Source: JAAFIW01 sp031414805 (lineage in GTDB: Bacteria; Pseudomonadota; Gammaproteobacteria; Burkholderiales; Burkholderiaceae_C). From it: a DNA stretch of 64,000 bases. Shown piece by piece: positions 51,655-60,700 of this stretch (positions are counted from its first letter, which is position 1; every line of letters starts with the position of its first letter). A model generated the notes under the pieces. The model was given only the letters and a program-made list of their open reading frames with translations, was not told the DNA's origin and ran no database searches. The position numbers were made by a program, and so were the translations under genes. The stretch spans positions 1-64,000 of the forward strand of contig JANOQJ010000026.1 of assembly GCA_031414805.1 (NCBI GenBank), in the 5' to 3' direction.

Positions 51655-51725
51655 TTCAGTAGCGTTTTAAGTCAAAACAGCCACCAGCCCAAGTAAAGAC
51701 TGCTGGAGCAGCTATGAAAAAGATA
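51655..51725. repeat. Dispersed repeat, copy 16
   Basis: CCACCAGCCCAAGTAAAGAC then TGCTGGAGCAGCTATG. Non-coding, between the Tim44-like gene and ubiJ. It is one of the non-coding copies lacking TGA in the core (CCA). Confidence 0.88.
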
Positions 51726-51745
51726 GTGTCCTGACGTTAACGTGC

Positions 51746-52708
51746 CTATTGCAAAGCCTGCACGCCTGCCACCAGCCAACCGCTGGCACCGCTCTTGGGC
51801 TTGGTCATGTTCCAGACCTCGCGGAACGGGCTGGGGCCTGCAGAAGGCTGTTCACGAATCATTCCGGAGAACTCGACGCTGGCCATGTAGTCGTCGCCCA
51901 GGTCTTCAATGCCCAGCAACTTGGCTTCCAGCATCACCACGTCGGTCTTGTTGACTTGTCCGGCCAGGTGCGATTCGCGCTCTGCCAGTTGGGTTTTGAT
52001 TTCACCGACCATAGAGTCCGTCATCATCGAGCGCAGCAAGTTCAAGTCTGCGCGATCCCAGCCGTCTTGCAAGGTAATGAAGTTATTTTTAGCTGCGCCC
52101 AGAAAGCCTTCTGTATCAAAGCCAGCTGGAATACCCCAAGACTGGGCGCCCGCCAAACCAGAGCCAATCTGAACACCACCCGTACCAGCGCCTTCGCGCG
52201 CATCTTTGTAGCGACCCGCATCAAATGCCATGCTGCTGCGCTCCCAAGGACGGGCCGACGCATCGTTGCCCACCTTGTCGGGGTTGTAGCCTTGGGGCGA
52301 ACCGGCTTGCGCACCCTGGAACGCCAGGCCGCCCGATGCAGACCCCGCAGCATTGCGCCGCCACCGCATGAACAGGCCAATTGCCACCATCACGGCCAGC
52401 ACGCCCAAGGCAATCAGCATGAACTGACCAAACGCTTCGCCCAGACCCAGAGAACTGGCCAACCAAGCCAGACCCAAACCAGCGGCGAGCCCACCCAGCA
52501 TGGCACCCCAAGGCCTGCGTGGCGGTTGCGCAGCTGCGGCCGCATTCGGGGCGGCGTTCGGTGCTGCCGCGGGCTTGGCAGCTTCGCGTTGCGTCACGTT
52601 GCCCGACTGTTTACCGACTGAGCCACCGCCACCCAGCCGCTTTGCCGCATCGGCATGAACGCTGGTCAGAGCCAGCGTCAACACCAAAATAAAAGACCAC
52701 AATTTCAT
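51746..52708 (-). CDS. Tim44-like domain protein
   Basis: A 320-residue protein with a signal peptide (1–21), a Pro/Ala-rich linker with two transmembrane helices (about 66–110), and a C-terminal Tim44-like domain (about 185–318: FLGAAKNNFITLQDGWDRADLNLLRSMMTD). In Comamonadaceae such a gene sits in the ubiE–ubiB region. GGAG lies 7 bases before the ATG. The protein's role is not established. Confidence 0.9.
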   Translation of the reverse strand: MKLWSFILVLTLALTSVHADAAKRLGGGGSVGKQSGNVTQREAAKPAAAPNAAPNAAAAAQPPRRPWGAMLGGLAAGLGLAWLASSLGLGEAFGQFMLIALGVLAVMVAIGLFMRWRRNAAGSASGGLAFQGAQAGSPQGYNPDKVGNDASARPWERSSMAFDAGRYKDAREGAGTGGVQIGSGLAGAQSWGIPAGFDTEGFLGAAKNNFITLQDGWDRADLNLLRSMMTDSMVGEIKTQLAERESHLAGQVNKTDVVMLEAKLLGIEDLGDDYMASVEFSGMIREQPSAGPSPFREVWNMTKPKSGASGWLVAGVQALQ

Positions 52709-52766
52709 ATCAGTTCTCCGTTTTCCATCTCACCAGGAACGCACCAGTCATGCACCAACAGGGGGG

Positions 52767-53498
52767 CTAACAACGTATTCCAACATGCAATGCCACAACC
52801 CCTCCCGTGAGGTTGTGATAGTCCACATGACCAAAACCGCATTTCTTCATGAGGGCTTTCAGGTCGTCCTGCGCAGGGTGCATGCGGATCGACTCGGCCA
52901 GGTACCGGTAGCTGCTGGCGTCACCCGCCACCCATTGCCCCAGCCGCGGCAACACATTGAATGAATACCAATCGTAGGCGGCACGTACCGGTTTGGCCAC
53001 CTGGGAAAACTCCAACACCAGCAGGCGACCACCCGGTTTGAGTACGCGGTTCATCTCTGACAAGGCCAAATCTTTGTGCGTCATATTGCGTAGACCGAAC
53101 GCCACGCTGACCACATCAAACTGTTGATCAGCGAACGGAAGTTTTTCGGCATCACATACGAGCGTGGGCAACGCCACACCAGCGTCCAGCAGGCGGTCGC
53201 GACCCACTTTGAGCATGGCTTCATTGATATCGGTGTGCACCACCTGACCCGTGGGACCTGCCTGGCGCGCGAAAGCCAAAGCCAAATCACCAGTCCCACC
53301 GGCAATGTCCAGCACCCGTGCACCGGGGCGAATGTTCGCCACACCCACCGTGAATGCTTTCCAAACCCGGTGCAAACCCATGGACATCAAGTCGTTCATC
53401 ACGTCGTAACGCGGGGCTACCGAATCAAATACCCCGCGCACGCGCTGAGCTTTTTCACCTTCGTCAACCGTTTCAAATCCGAAATGGGTATTTGTCAT
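52767..53498 (-). CDS. ubiE: Ubiquinone/menaquinone methyltransferase UbiE
   Basis: A 243-residue SAM-dependent methyltransferase acting on the benzoquinol ring. VFDSVAPRYDVMNDLMSMGLHRVWK is the UbiE N-terminal signature; VLDIAGGTGDLALAFA binds SAM; YHNLTGGVVALHVG ends the protein. Part of the conserved DUF971–ubiE–Tim44–ubiJ–ubiB block on the minus strand. Confidence 0.95.
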   Translation of the reverse strand: MTNTHFGFETVDEGEKAQRVRGVFDSVAPRYDVMNDLMSMGLHRVWKAFTVGVANIRPGARVLDIAGGTGDLALAFARQAGPTGQVVHTDINEAMLKVGRDRLLDAGVALPTLVCDAEKLPFADQQFDVVSVAFGLRNMTHKDLALSEMNRVLKPGGRLLVLEFSQVAKPVRAAYDWYSFNVLPRLGQWVAGDASSYRYLAESIRMHPAQDDLKALMKKCGFGHVDYHNLTGGVVALHVGIRC

Positions 53499-53569
53499 AT
53501 GGCGATGCTAGGGGCAAACCACGAACCACCTGTCACAACCCTGATAGGCCGGGGGAGAATTTGTCGTGA

Positions 53570-53635
53570 TTTAGATGAAATCGGGCCCTAGCCCTTGTGA
53601 AATGTGCTCAAACAGCTATCTATTTAATAGCAAAC
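53570..53635. repeat. Dispersed repeat, copy 17
   Basis: ATCGGGCCCTAGCCCTTGTG then GCTCAAACAGCTAT. Non-coding, between the DUF971 gene and ubiE. Confidence 0.88.
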
Positions 53636-53652
53636 ACATATTCACGAAGATA

Positions 53653-54066
53653 TCAATGACTGGCGCAGGTCGAACCTGCAGCCACCTGCATCGTGTCATC
53701 TCGCTGCGCGCCTGCAGCCTGTAGGCGTGCGAGGTACTTGGCCCACAGCGATTCCTGCTGTGAGCCCAAAAAATACAGGTAGTCCCAGGAGAAAAGCCCG
53801 GTGTCGTGCCCATCTGAAAACACCGGCTTGACGGCATAGTTGCCCACCGGCTCCAGGGCTTGCAACGTCACCTCGCGTTTGCCGGTCTGCAACACCTCCT
53901 GGCCAGGCCCGTGACCTTGCACCTCTGCGGAGGGCGAATACACGCGCATCAACTCAAATGGAATGCTGAAATCAGTCCCATCGGAAAACTGCACCTGCAA
54001 AACCCTGGATTGGGCATGCACCACCAATGAAAGCGGTGCAGGCGACGTCGTCGTGAGTCCAGCCAT
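53653..54066 (-). CDS. DUF971-domain protein
   Basis: A 137-residue DUF971 (gamma-butyrobetaine-hydroxylase N-terminal-like) protein: FSDGTDFSIPFELMRVYSPSAE, NYAVKPVFSDGHDTGLFSWDYLYFLG. It may bind a metal or serve as a scaffold in the ubiquinone region. The preceding gene (tpsB) ends 7 bases upstream on the same strand. Confidence 0.9.
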   Translation of the reverse strand: MAGLTTTSPAPLSLVVHAQSRVLQVQFSDGTDFSIPFELMRVYSPSAEVQGHGPGQEVLQTGKREVTLQALEPVGNYAVKPVFSDGHDTGLFSWDYLYFLGSQQESLWAKYLARLQAAGAQRDDTMQVAAGSTCASH

Positions 54067-54073
54067 CGGTTTC

Positions 54074-55672
54074 TTAAAAGCGAACCGACAGGTTCAGATA
54101 CAGCTTGTCGTCGCCTTGTCGAGGGGCTGCCGAATTGATGGTGAGCGGCACAGCGCTGCCAGTGATGACGCGGCCATAGTCAGCCGTCAGGGAAAACGGC
54201 CCAGCGCCATAACGCAAACCCAGCCCCATGCCGGCCACGCGGTCAGACGACGGTTTGGACGCGCCATTGGAGCTGTTGTTCGCCAGCCATCCGGCTTCCA
54301 GAAAGCCAACGAAACGCAGGCCTGGAGCCGTCTCGGGCGTGGTGATTTCAAATACGGTCGACAAGCCCTTGTCGCCAGAAATGGGCCGCTCGCCCGCACC
54401 CCGCACCGAAGCTTGACCGCCCAAACCAAATTGCTCGCCCGAAATCAAGACATCAGGGCTGAGTTGTGCCTGACCGCGCACGCTCCAGATCCAGTTACCG
54501 GCAAACGGCGCCGAGTAATTGGCGTTGGCACGCACAATTTTGAAGCGCGTGGTGGTAATACGGGGGTCTTCGTTTCGGTAGGCATCCAGGTTATTGCCAT
54601 CACCTGAGCCCGTGTTCAGCGCCAGTTCGGCGTTGTAGCCCCAAACGGCAGCGTCGGTTTCGGTGCGAACCGTGTAACCCAGCGTGATGGGTCGGCTGCG
54701 GCGCAGTAACTGGCCCGGCAGTGCAATGTCGTTGATTTTGGTGGGATTGAAGGCCTTGTCGTCCAGACCCAGCGTCAGGTAGCTTCGCTGGCCGCCATTG
54801 GGGGCGAGGTACAAGGTGTAGTTGATGCCGAGCGTGCGACCCGCGCCGGTGCTGGTAAACGTGCCAAAGTTGCCCACCACATCCGAACGGGTGTAGTTTG
54901 CTCCAATCACCCCACCCCAGCTGTAGACGGGAATGCGATACGACAAACCCAGTTGCTTGACGTCTTCAAAACGCTCGAGCGACGTGGTGTAGGCCCCCAC
55001 GAATTGATGATCGCGCTCAAACAAATTGGCATGGCTGCCCGAAAACGTGATGCGGTCGCGCCCGGAAGACGATGACCCGCCGTTGGACAGGCTGATGGCG
55101 AAGTTCCAGGGCTTGCTCTCTTTTACGGTGACGGTCGCATCAATCTTGTCAGGCGTATCAGACTCTCTCAATCCGATTTGAATCTGCTTGCCCGGGTTTT
55201 CGTTGGCAATTGCCGTTTCGATTGCCATGGTTTTGAAATTGGGCGTGCCGCCTTCTACCAATTCCGGCACACTGCGGCGAATATTGCTTTCGGAGTAAGC
55301 AGAAGCGCCCTGCACCGTGACCTTGCCAATTGCAAATTGAATAATGTTCAAGGTCACGGTATCGCCGACATCTTGTGGTGGCAATGCAACGCGGTGCAGC
55401 CCAAAACCCTTTTCCCGCAACGCGGTTTCCAAAGCGACCGTCGCTTTTTGAAGTGTTTCGATGGTTGCGTCTGCGCGTAAAAAAGGGGCTAATGCGCGGG
55501 TGGTATCACCATCACCCAGAGGATTGTTTCCGGTAATTTTGAACCCTTTAATGGCAAATACCGCGACGGGTGCCGTTGTTACCCCGGTCGCCGGCTGACT
55601 CCATGCGTGACTTAAAACCATCCATATGGCAGCGCCGGCGATCAGACGGTGGGTTCGTGGCAGGAAATTCAT
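54074..55672 (-). CDS. ShlB/FhaC-family TpsB outer-membrane transporter
   Basis: A 532-residue two-partner-secretion transporter. It has a signal peptide (1–25), a POTRA_2 domain (about 35–115), a ShlB-type POTRA region (120–190), and a 16-strand barrel with the VRGAGER motif (the VRGY/F-like signature near 432). It normally secretes a partner TpsA adhesin or hemolysin, but no TpsA gene is adjacent. A double-FecR protein gene precedes it. Confidence 0.88.
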   Translation of the reverse strand: MNFLPRTHRLIAGAAIWMVLSHAWSQPATGVTTAPVAVFAIKGFKITGNNPLGDGDTTRALAPFLRADATIETLQKATVALETALREKGFGLHRVALPPQDVGDTVTLNIIQFAIGKVTVQGASAYSESNIRRSVPELVEGGTPNFKTMAIETAIANENPGKQIQIGLRESDTPDKIDATVTVKESKPWNFAISLSNGGSSSSGRDRITFSGSHANLFERDHQFVGAYTTSLERFEDVKQLGLSYRIPVYSWGGVIGANYTRSDVVGNFGTFTSTGAGRTLGINYTLYLAPNGGQRSYLTLGLDDKAFNPTKINDIALPGQLLRRSRPITLGYTVRTETDAAVWGYNAELALNTGSGDGNNLDAYRNEDPRITTTRFKIVRANANYSAPFAGNWIWSVRGQAQLSPDVLISGEQFGLGGQASVRGAGERPISGDKGLSTVFEITTPETAPGLRFVGFLEAGWLANNSSNGASKPSSDRVAGMGLGLRYGAGPFSLTADYGRVITGSAVPLTINSAAPRQGDDKLYLNLSVRF

Positions 55673-55750
55673 ACGCGATTAACCCTCAAGATTTTGTATA
55701 GCCAAGACAAATTGTCGCATCGAGCCAACCGGCGTGCCACACCTGCAATA

Positions 55751-57148
55751 CTATTTATCGCAGCGGTCTGGACGAATATTCAATTCGCCCAAAATACTGA
55801 CCAGTTGCGGATTCTGGGTGGTCGGCAAAGGCATGCGATCAAAGTCCAAAAACTTCGGAATGGTATCGGGCCGCGCAGTACTGCCGTCATTGCCCGCAAA
55901 ACCCGCTTCACCGCGACCCAGTTGCAGCACTTCGTTGCGGGTTAACACCTCGATATGCCCGTCACGCACGAATACAAAAAGACCTTCCTCGGTGTCCGGC
56001 ACGCTTTGCGTGGAGAAAAGCCGTGGTGGCGCGACAAAGTCGTCTGGGCGGGGCTCCGGAGCAGGCGGTTGGGTGCTGAGTGACCGGACGCCTGAAGCCG
56101 ATATGAATAAGCCCTCGCCAGCCTGTAGTACCTGCAAGGCACTGGCATTAGGCCCTGCGCCAGGCACATTCGGCGTCATGGTGATGGCCCCCAACCAGGC
56201 CCAGACGGACAGACCCTCATCCTCGCCCGTGGGGATTTCTCCCGCACAGGCTCCGGTGCAACTCAGGTCGACACCGGAGCCGCGAATGCCAATCGTGGCA
56301 GTCGCCGTGCTGTAGCCAACGTTGCGCGTATTGGCTTTGCCAATCAGACCCGTGAGCGCGCGAACCGAACCGCGTAGCAAACTCACCAAAAAGCGGCCTT
56401 CTCCCGCGTTTTTCTCGTCATACGCAAAGTTGTCGACCCGAAAGCGGGTGTTGGGGCCTAGCGTAATTTTGCTGTCGTCGCGAAACACCAGAACCGAACG
56501 GGTGTCTTTGGCGGTTTCCAGCAGATCTCCGGGGAAAACGCTAGCGCCATCGACCAGACGGCGGCGTTGCCCAGCGGCGTCTACCGCGTTGACTTCGCCC
56601 TGCGTGCCCGCCAGCTTCGCACTGGCCTGTACGGCATTGGGGCGGGCCGATGCCGTCACCCGACCCGACTCCACCGCGCAATCTTTGGCGCAGACACGTG
56701 CATCAAAATCAGTGCCCCGAATGCCAATGGTCGCCGTGCTGGTTTGTATGCGGGCGGCGTTCGGCGAGCTTTTTGCGATCAAGCCCGTGACAGCGCGAAA
56801 GCCACCACGCAACAATTGCATGACCAAGCTGTTATCCGGCGCGTTGGCTTTGTATTGGTATGTCTGCAACACCATTTCAGTGTTGGGGCGCACCGTCATG
56901 CGGGTGCCGTCTTCCAGTTTGATGACGGCGGAACCGCCCTCTGAAGTCGTCAGGCGGTCGCCTTGCACAAGGGCCAATCCCTTGCCCATGGTGCGCGGCG
57001 TCTGACCGGGCGTTTGCGCAAAGCCCACGCCGCGGGAAAATTCGACCTCACCGGCGCGTTGAGCATGGGCTGGGGTGACAACGCATACGAATGCGGCAGC
57101 CAAAGCGAGTGGGGCAAAATTGCGGACTGAAAGAACGGCGTGTCGCAT
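55751..57148 (-). CDS. Secreted protein with two FecR domains
   Basis: A 465-residue protein with a signal peptide (1–30, ending AHA-Q). Two tandem FecR units follow: about 45–165 (STATIGIRGTDFD) and 195–310 (TATATIGIRGSGVD), then a C-terminal region with CTGACAGE. GGAGGT lies 8 bases before ATG 57148. It is 78 bases upstream of tpsB on the same strand, so the two probably act together, perhaps sensing or presenting a secreted partner. Confidence 0.82.
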   Translation of the reverse strand: MRHAVLSVRNFAPLALAAAFVCVVTPAHAQRAGEVEFSRGVGFAQTPGQTPRTMGKGLALVQGDRLTTSEGGSAVIKLEDGTRMTVRPNTEMVLQTYQYKANAPDNSLVMQLLRGGFRAVTGLIAKSSPNAARIQTSTATIGIRGTDFDARVCAKDCAVESGRVTASARPNAVQASAKLAGTQGEVNAVDAAGQRRRLVDGASVFPGDLLETAKDTRSVLVFRDDSKITLGPNTRFRVDNFAYDEKNAGEGRFLVSLLRGSVRALTGLIGKANTRNVGYSTATATIGIRGSGVDLSCTGACAGEIPTGEDEGLSVWAWLGAITMTPNVPGAGPNASALQVLQAGEGLFISASGVRSLSTQPPAPEPRPDDFVAPPRLFSTQSVPDTEEGLFVFVRDGHIEVLTRNEVLQLGRGEAGFAGNDGSTARPDTIPKFLDFDRMPLPTTQNPQLVSILGELNIRPDRCDK

Positions 57149-57281
57149 GGAATAAGACCTCCAAAGTGTGCGGCCAATTCGCCACAACTTGTAAGCCCTG
57201 TACTTTAGGGGACTTTTGGCTTCATAAGCACACCCGCTTGACCGCTATTGCATCGATTGGCACGAATGCATGGTGCTTTGT

Positions 57282-57728
57282 TCACGAACTCGGCTGATTT
57301 TCAGGGAACAGCTCCGCCAGCCGACCGGCCAGTGCTTGCTCCAGACCACTGCGCTTTTGCCCAACCTCAGCTACTGCTGATTCGCCAACGTCGCGTCGTG
57401 GCAAGGCCCACACCGCATCGGGGAAATGGCTGTCCCACTCAAAGCGGGCAATCACGTGCCAATGCAGATGGGGCACCTGATTGCCTAGCGAAGCGAGGTT
57501 GATTTTGCGGGGTGCCAAGTGCTGGCGCAGCACCTCTTCGGTGGTCATCAAGGCCAAAAAACACACGGCCCGTTCATGTGGTGCCAAGTCGGTCAACTCC
57601 GCCACATGGGCGTTCCAGACCAGGCGGTAAAACGCGGGCAGGCCCGGCTCATCGACATGGACGACGCGAAACAAGCCGTTTTTAAACACCAGCCGCCCGC
57701 CGTGGCTTTCGCACAACGGGCAGGTCAT
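57282..57728 (-). CDS. HIT-family protein
   Basis: A 148-residue histidine-triad protein. The motif PHLHWHVIAR (about 85–94) is intact. Such proteins hydrolyse nucleotide-phosphoramidates or dinucleoside polyphosphates. N-terminal CPLCESHGG may bind zinc. It lies 2 bases after the large oxidoreductase gene's stop on the same strand. Confidence 0.88.
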   Translation of the reverse strand: MTCPLCESHGGRLVFKNGLFRVVHVDEPGLPAFYRLVWNAHVAELTDLAPHERAVCFLALMTTEEVLRQHLAPRKINLASLGNQVPHLHWHVIARFEWDSHFPDAVWALPRRDVGESAVAEVGQKRSGLEQALAGRLAELFPENQPSS

Positions 57729-57730
57729 CG

Positions 57731-60700
57731 TTAAACCAAAACCCGCTCAATACCACCCTGATTCGCTGCCGCCACATAGGTGGGCAACCAGTCTTTGCCC
57801 AAAATCTTATTGGCCATTTCCACCACGATGTAGTCGGCTTCCAACAGGCCGTTTTGCAGGTCGTTGCCGTAGCGGGTCAGGCCTTGCAGGCAGCTGGGGC
57901 AGCTGGTAAGAATTTTGATGTCCGCTTTCGCATCCAGGCCCGCTTTTTCGCGCAAATCTGTCTCGCCTTTACGCAGCTCTTCTTCTTTGCGAAAGCGTAC
58001 TTGCGTGGAAATGTCGGGCCGCGTCACCCCCAAAGTGCCCGATTCGCCGCAGCAGCGTTCGTTTTGAAGCACGTTTTCGCCCACCAGGGCCTTCACGGTT
58101 TTCATCGGCTCTTGCAGCTTCATGGGGCTGTGGCAAGGGTCGTGATAAAGGTAAGCACCCCCACCCGGAAGCGTGATGTTTTTCTCTAGCAAGTACTCGT
58201 GAATGTCGATGATCCGGCTTCCGGGGAATATCTTGTCGAATTCATAGCCCTGCAGCTGGTCGTAGCAGGTGCCACAGCTGACCACCACGGTTTTGATGTC
58301 CAGGTAGTTCAGCGTGTTGGCCACGCGGTGAAACAGCACGCGGTTGTCGGTGATGATTTTTTCCGCTTTGTCGAACTGGCCAGAGCCGCGTTGCGGGTAG
58401 CCGCAGCACAGGTAGCCCGGTGGCAGCACGGTTTGCACACCGGCGTGCCACAGCATGGCCTGCGTGGCCAGGCCCACCTGGCTGAACAAACGCTCGGAGC
58501 CGCAGCCGGGGAAGTAGAAAACCGCCTCGGTTTCCGCCGTGGTCGCCACCGGGTTGCGAATGATGGGCACGTAATCGGCGTCTTCAATGTCCAGCAACGC
58601 GCGCGCGGTCTTTTTCGGCAGGCCGCCGGGCATTTTCTTGTTGATGAAGTGAATCACCTGCTCTTTGATAGGTGCCGGGCCCAATGTGGACTTGGGTTTG
58701 GCCGTCTGCTTTTTGGCCAGACCGCGCAACAAGTCGTTGGCCAGCCGTTGCGCCTTGAAACCCACACCCACCATGGCGGTGCGCATCAGTTTGATGGTGT
58801 CGGGGTTGGTGGCATTCAGGAAAAACATCGCCGCGGCGTTGCCAGGGCGGAACGATTTTTTCCCCATCTTGCGCAGCAGGTTGCGCATGTTCATGGTCAC
58901 ATCGCCAAAGTCGATCTTCACCGGGCAGGGCGACAAACACTTGTGGCAGACGGTGCAGTGGTCGGCCACGTCTTCGAACTCTTCCCAGTGCTTGATGGAC
59001 ACGCCGCGCCGGGTCTGCTCCTCGTACAGAAACGCTTCGATCAGCAACGAGGTGGCCAGAATTTTGTTGCGCGGGCTGTACAACAGGTTGGCACGCGGCA
59101 CGTGGGTGGCGCACACCGGTTTGCATTTGCCGCAACGCAGGCAATCCTTGATGCTGTCGGCAATCGCGCCGATGTCGCTCTGCTGCATGATGAGCGACTC
59201 ATGCCCCATCAGGCCGAAGCTGGGCGTGTAGGCGTTGGTCAAATCTGCATGGATTGAACCCCCACGGTCACTCACTTCGTGTAGCTTCCTGCCCCCCGAG
59301 GGGGCCGCTGCGCCAGCGGTCTGGCCAAGCCAGTCCCGCGGCCCCTGTTTGAAGGAGTCAGTAATGACAGTGGCATTTTTGGTATCTACCCCACTAAATT
59401 CGGGCGGCTCCTTAATTCGAAGCAATTTGCCCTTGTTGAACCGGCCTTCCGGGTCCACGCGCTGCTTGTAGTCGGTAAACGGCTGCAGCTCTGCATCGGT
59501 CAAAAACTCCAGCTTGGTGATGCCAATGCCATGCTCACCCGAGATCACACCGTCCAGGCTACGGGCCAGTTTCATGATGCGTTTCACAGCGGCATGCGCG
59601 GTTTGCAGCATGTCGTAGTCGTCGCTGTTGACCGGCAGGTTGGTGTGCACATTGCCGTCGCCGGCATGCATGTGCAGTGCGGCCCACACCTTGCCCTTGA
59701 GCACGCGCTTGTGAATGGCGGTGCACTCCTCCAGGATGGGCGCAAACGCGGTGCCGGTGAAGATGCTGGCCAGCGGCGCACGCAGCTGGGTTTTCCAGCT
59801 GGCGCGCAGCTCGTGGCTTTGCAGTTTTTCAAACAGCGGCTCTACATCGTGCAGCCAGCCCTGCCACAGCGCGCGCACTGCGCGCACCAGGCTCAGCGCC
59901 TGGCTCACACGGTCTTCGAGCAGCTCGGCCGACGGAATGGCCATCGCGTCATCCTGCTTGCCCAGCGGCAGGTTGCCTTGGGTGAAAAACGCTTCCAGCT
60001 CATCAGCCATGCGAATCTTGTTAGCCAGGCTCAGCTCGATGTTGATGCGCTCAATGCCGTCGGTGTACTCGGCCATGCGCGGCAGCGGAATAACCACGTC
60101 TTCGTTGATCTTGAAAGCGTTGGTGTGCTTGCTGATGGCGGCTGTGCGCTTACGGTCCAGCCAGAATTTTTTGCGCGCCTCGGGGCTGATGGCCACAAAA
60201 CCTTCGCCGTTGCGCGAGTTGGCGATGCGCACCACTTCGGAGGTGGCGCGGGCCACCACATCGGCATCGTCCCCAGCAATGTCGCCAACCAGCACCATTT
60301 TGGGCAAGCCGCCTTTTTTGCTCTTGGTGGTGTAGCCCACAGCTTTCAGGTAGCGGTCATCCAGGTGCTCCAGGCCCGCGAGCAACACCCCCGTGCGCTT
60401 GGCTTCCGCAAACATGAAATCCTTGATTTCCACAATGCTGGGCACCGCGTCGCGCGCGTGGCCAAAAAACTCCAGGCAGACGGTGCGGGTGTGCTGCGGC
60501 ATGCGGTGAAGAATCCAGCGGCCGCTGGTGATCAAGCCGTCGCAGCCTTCTTTTTGAATGCCGGGCAGGCCGCTTAAAAACTTGTCGGTCACGTCTTTGC
60601 CCAGGCCCTCTTTGCGAAAGCTCGGACCGGGAATGTCCAGCCGCTCAGTGCGCACAGGGGTTTTGCCGTCGGCCTCGAAGTATTTCAACTCGAAGCTGGC

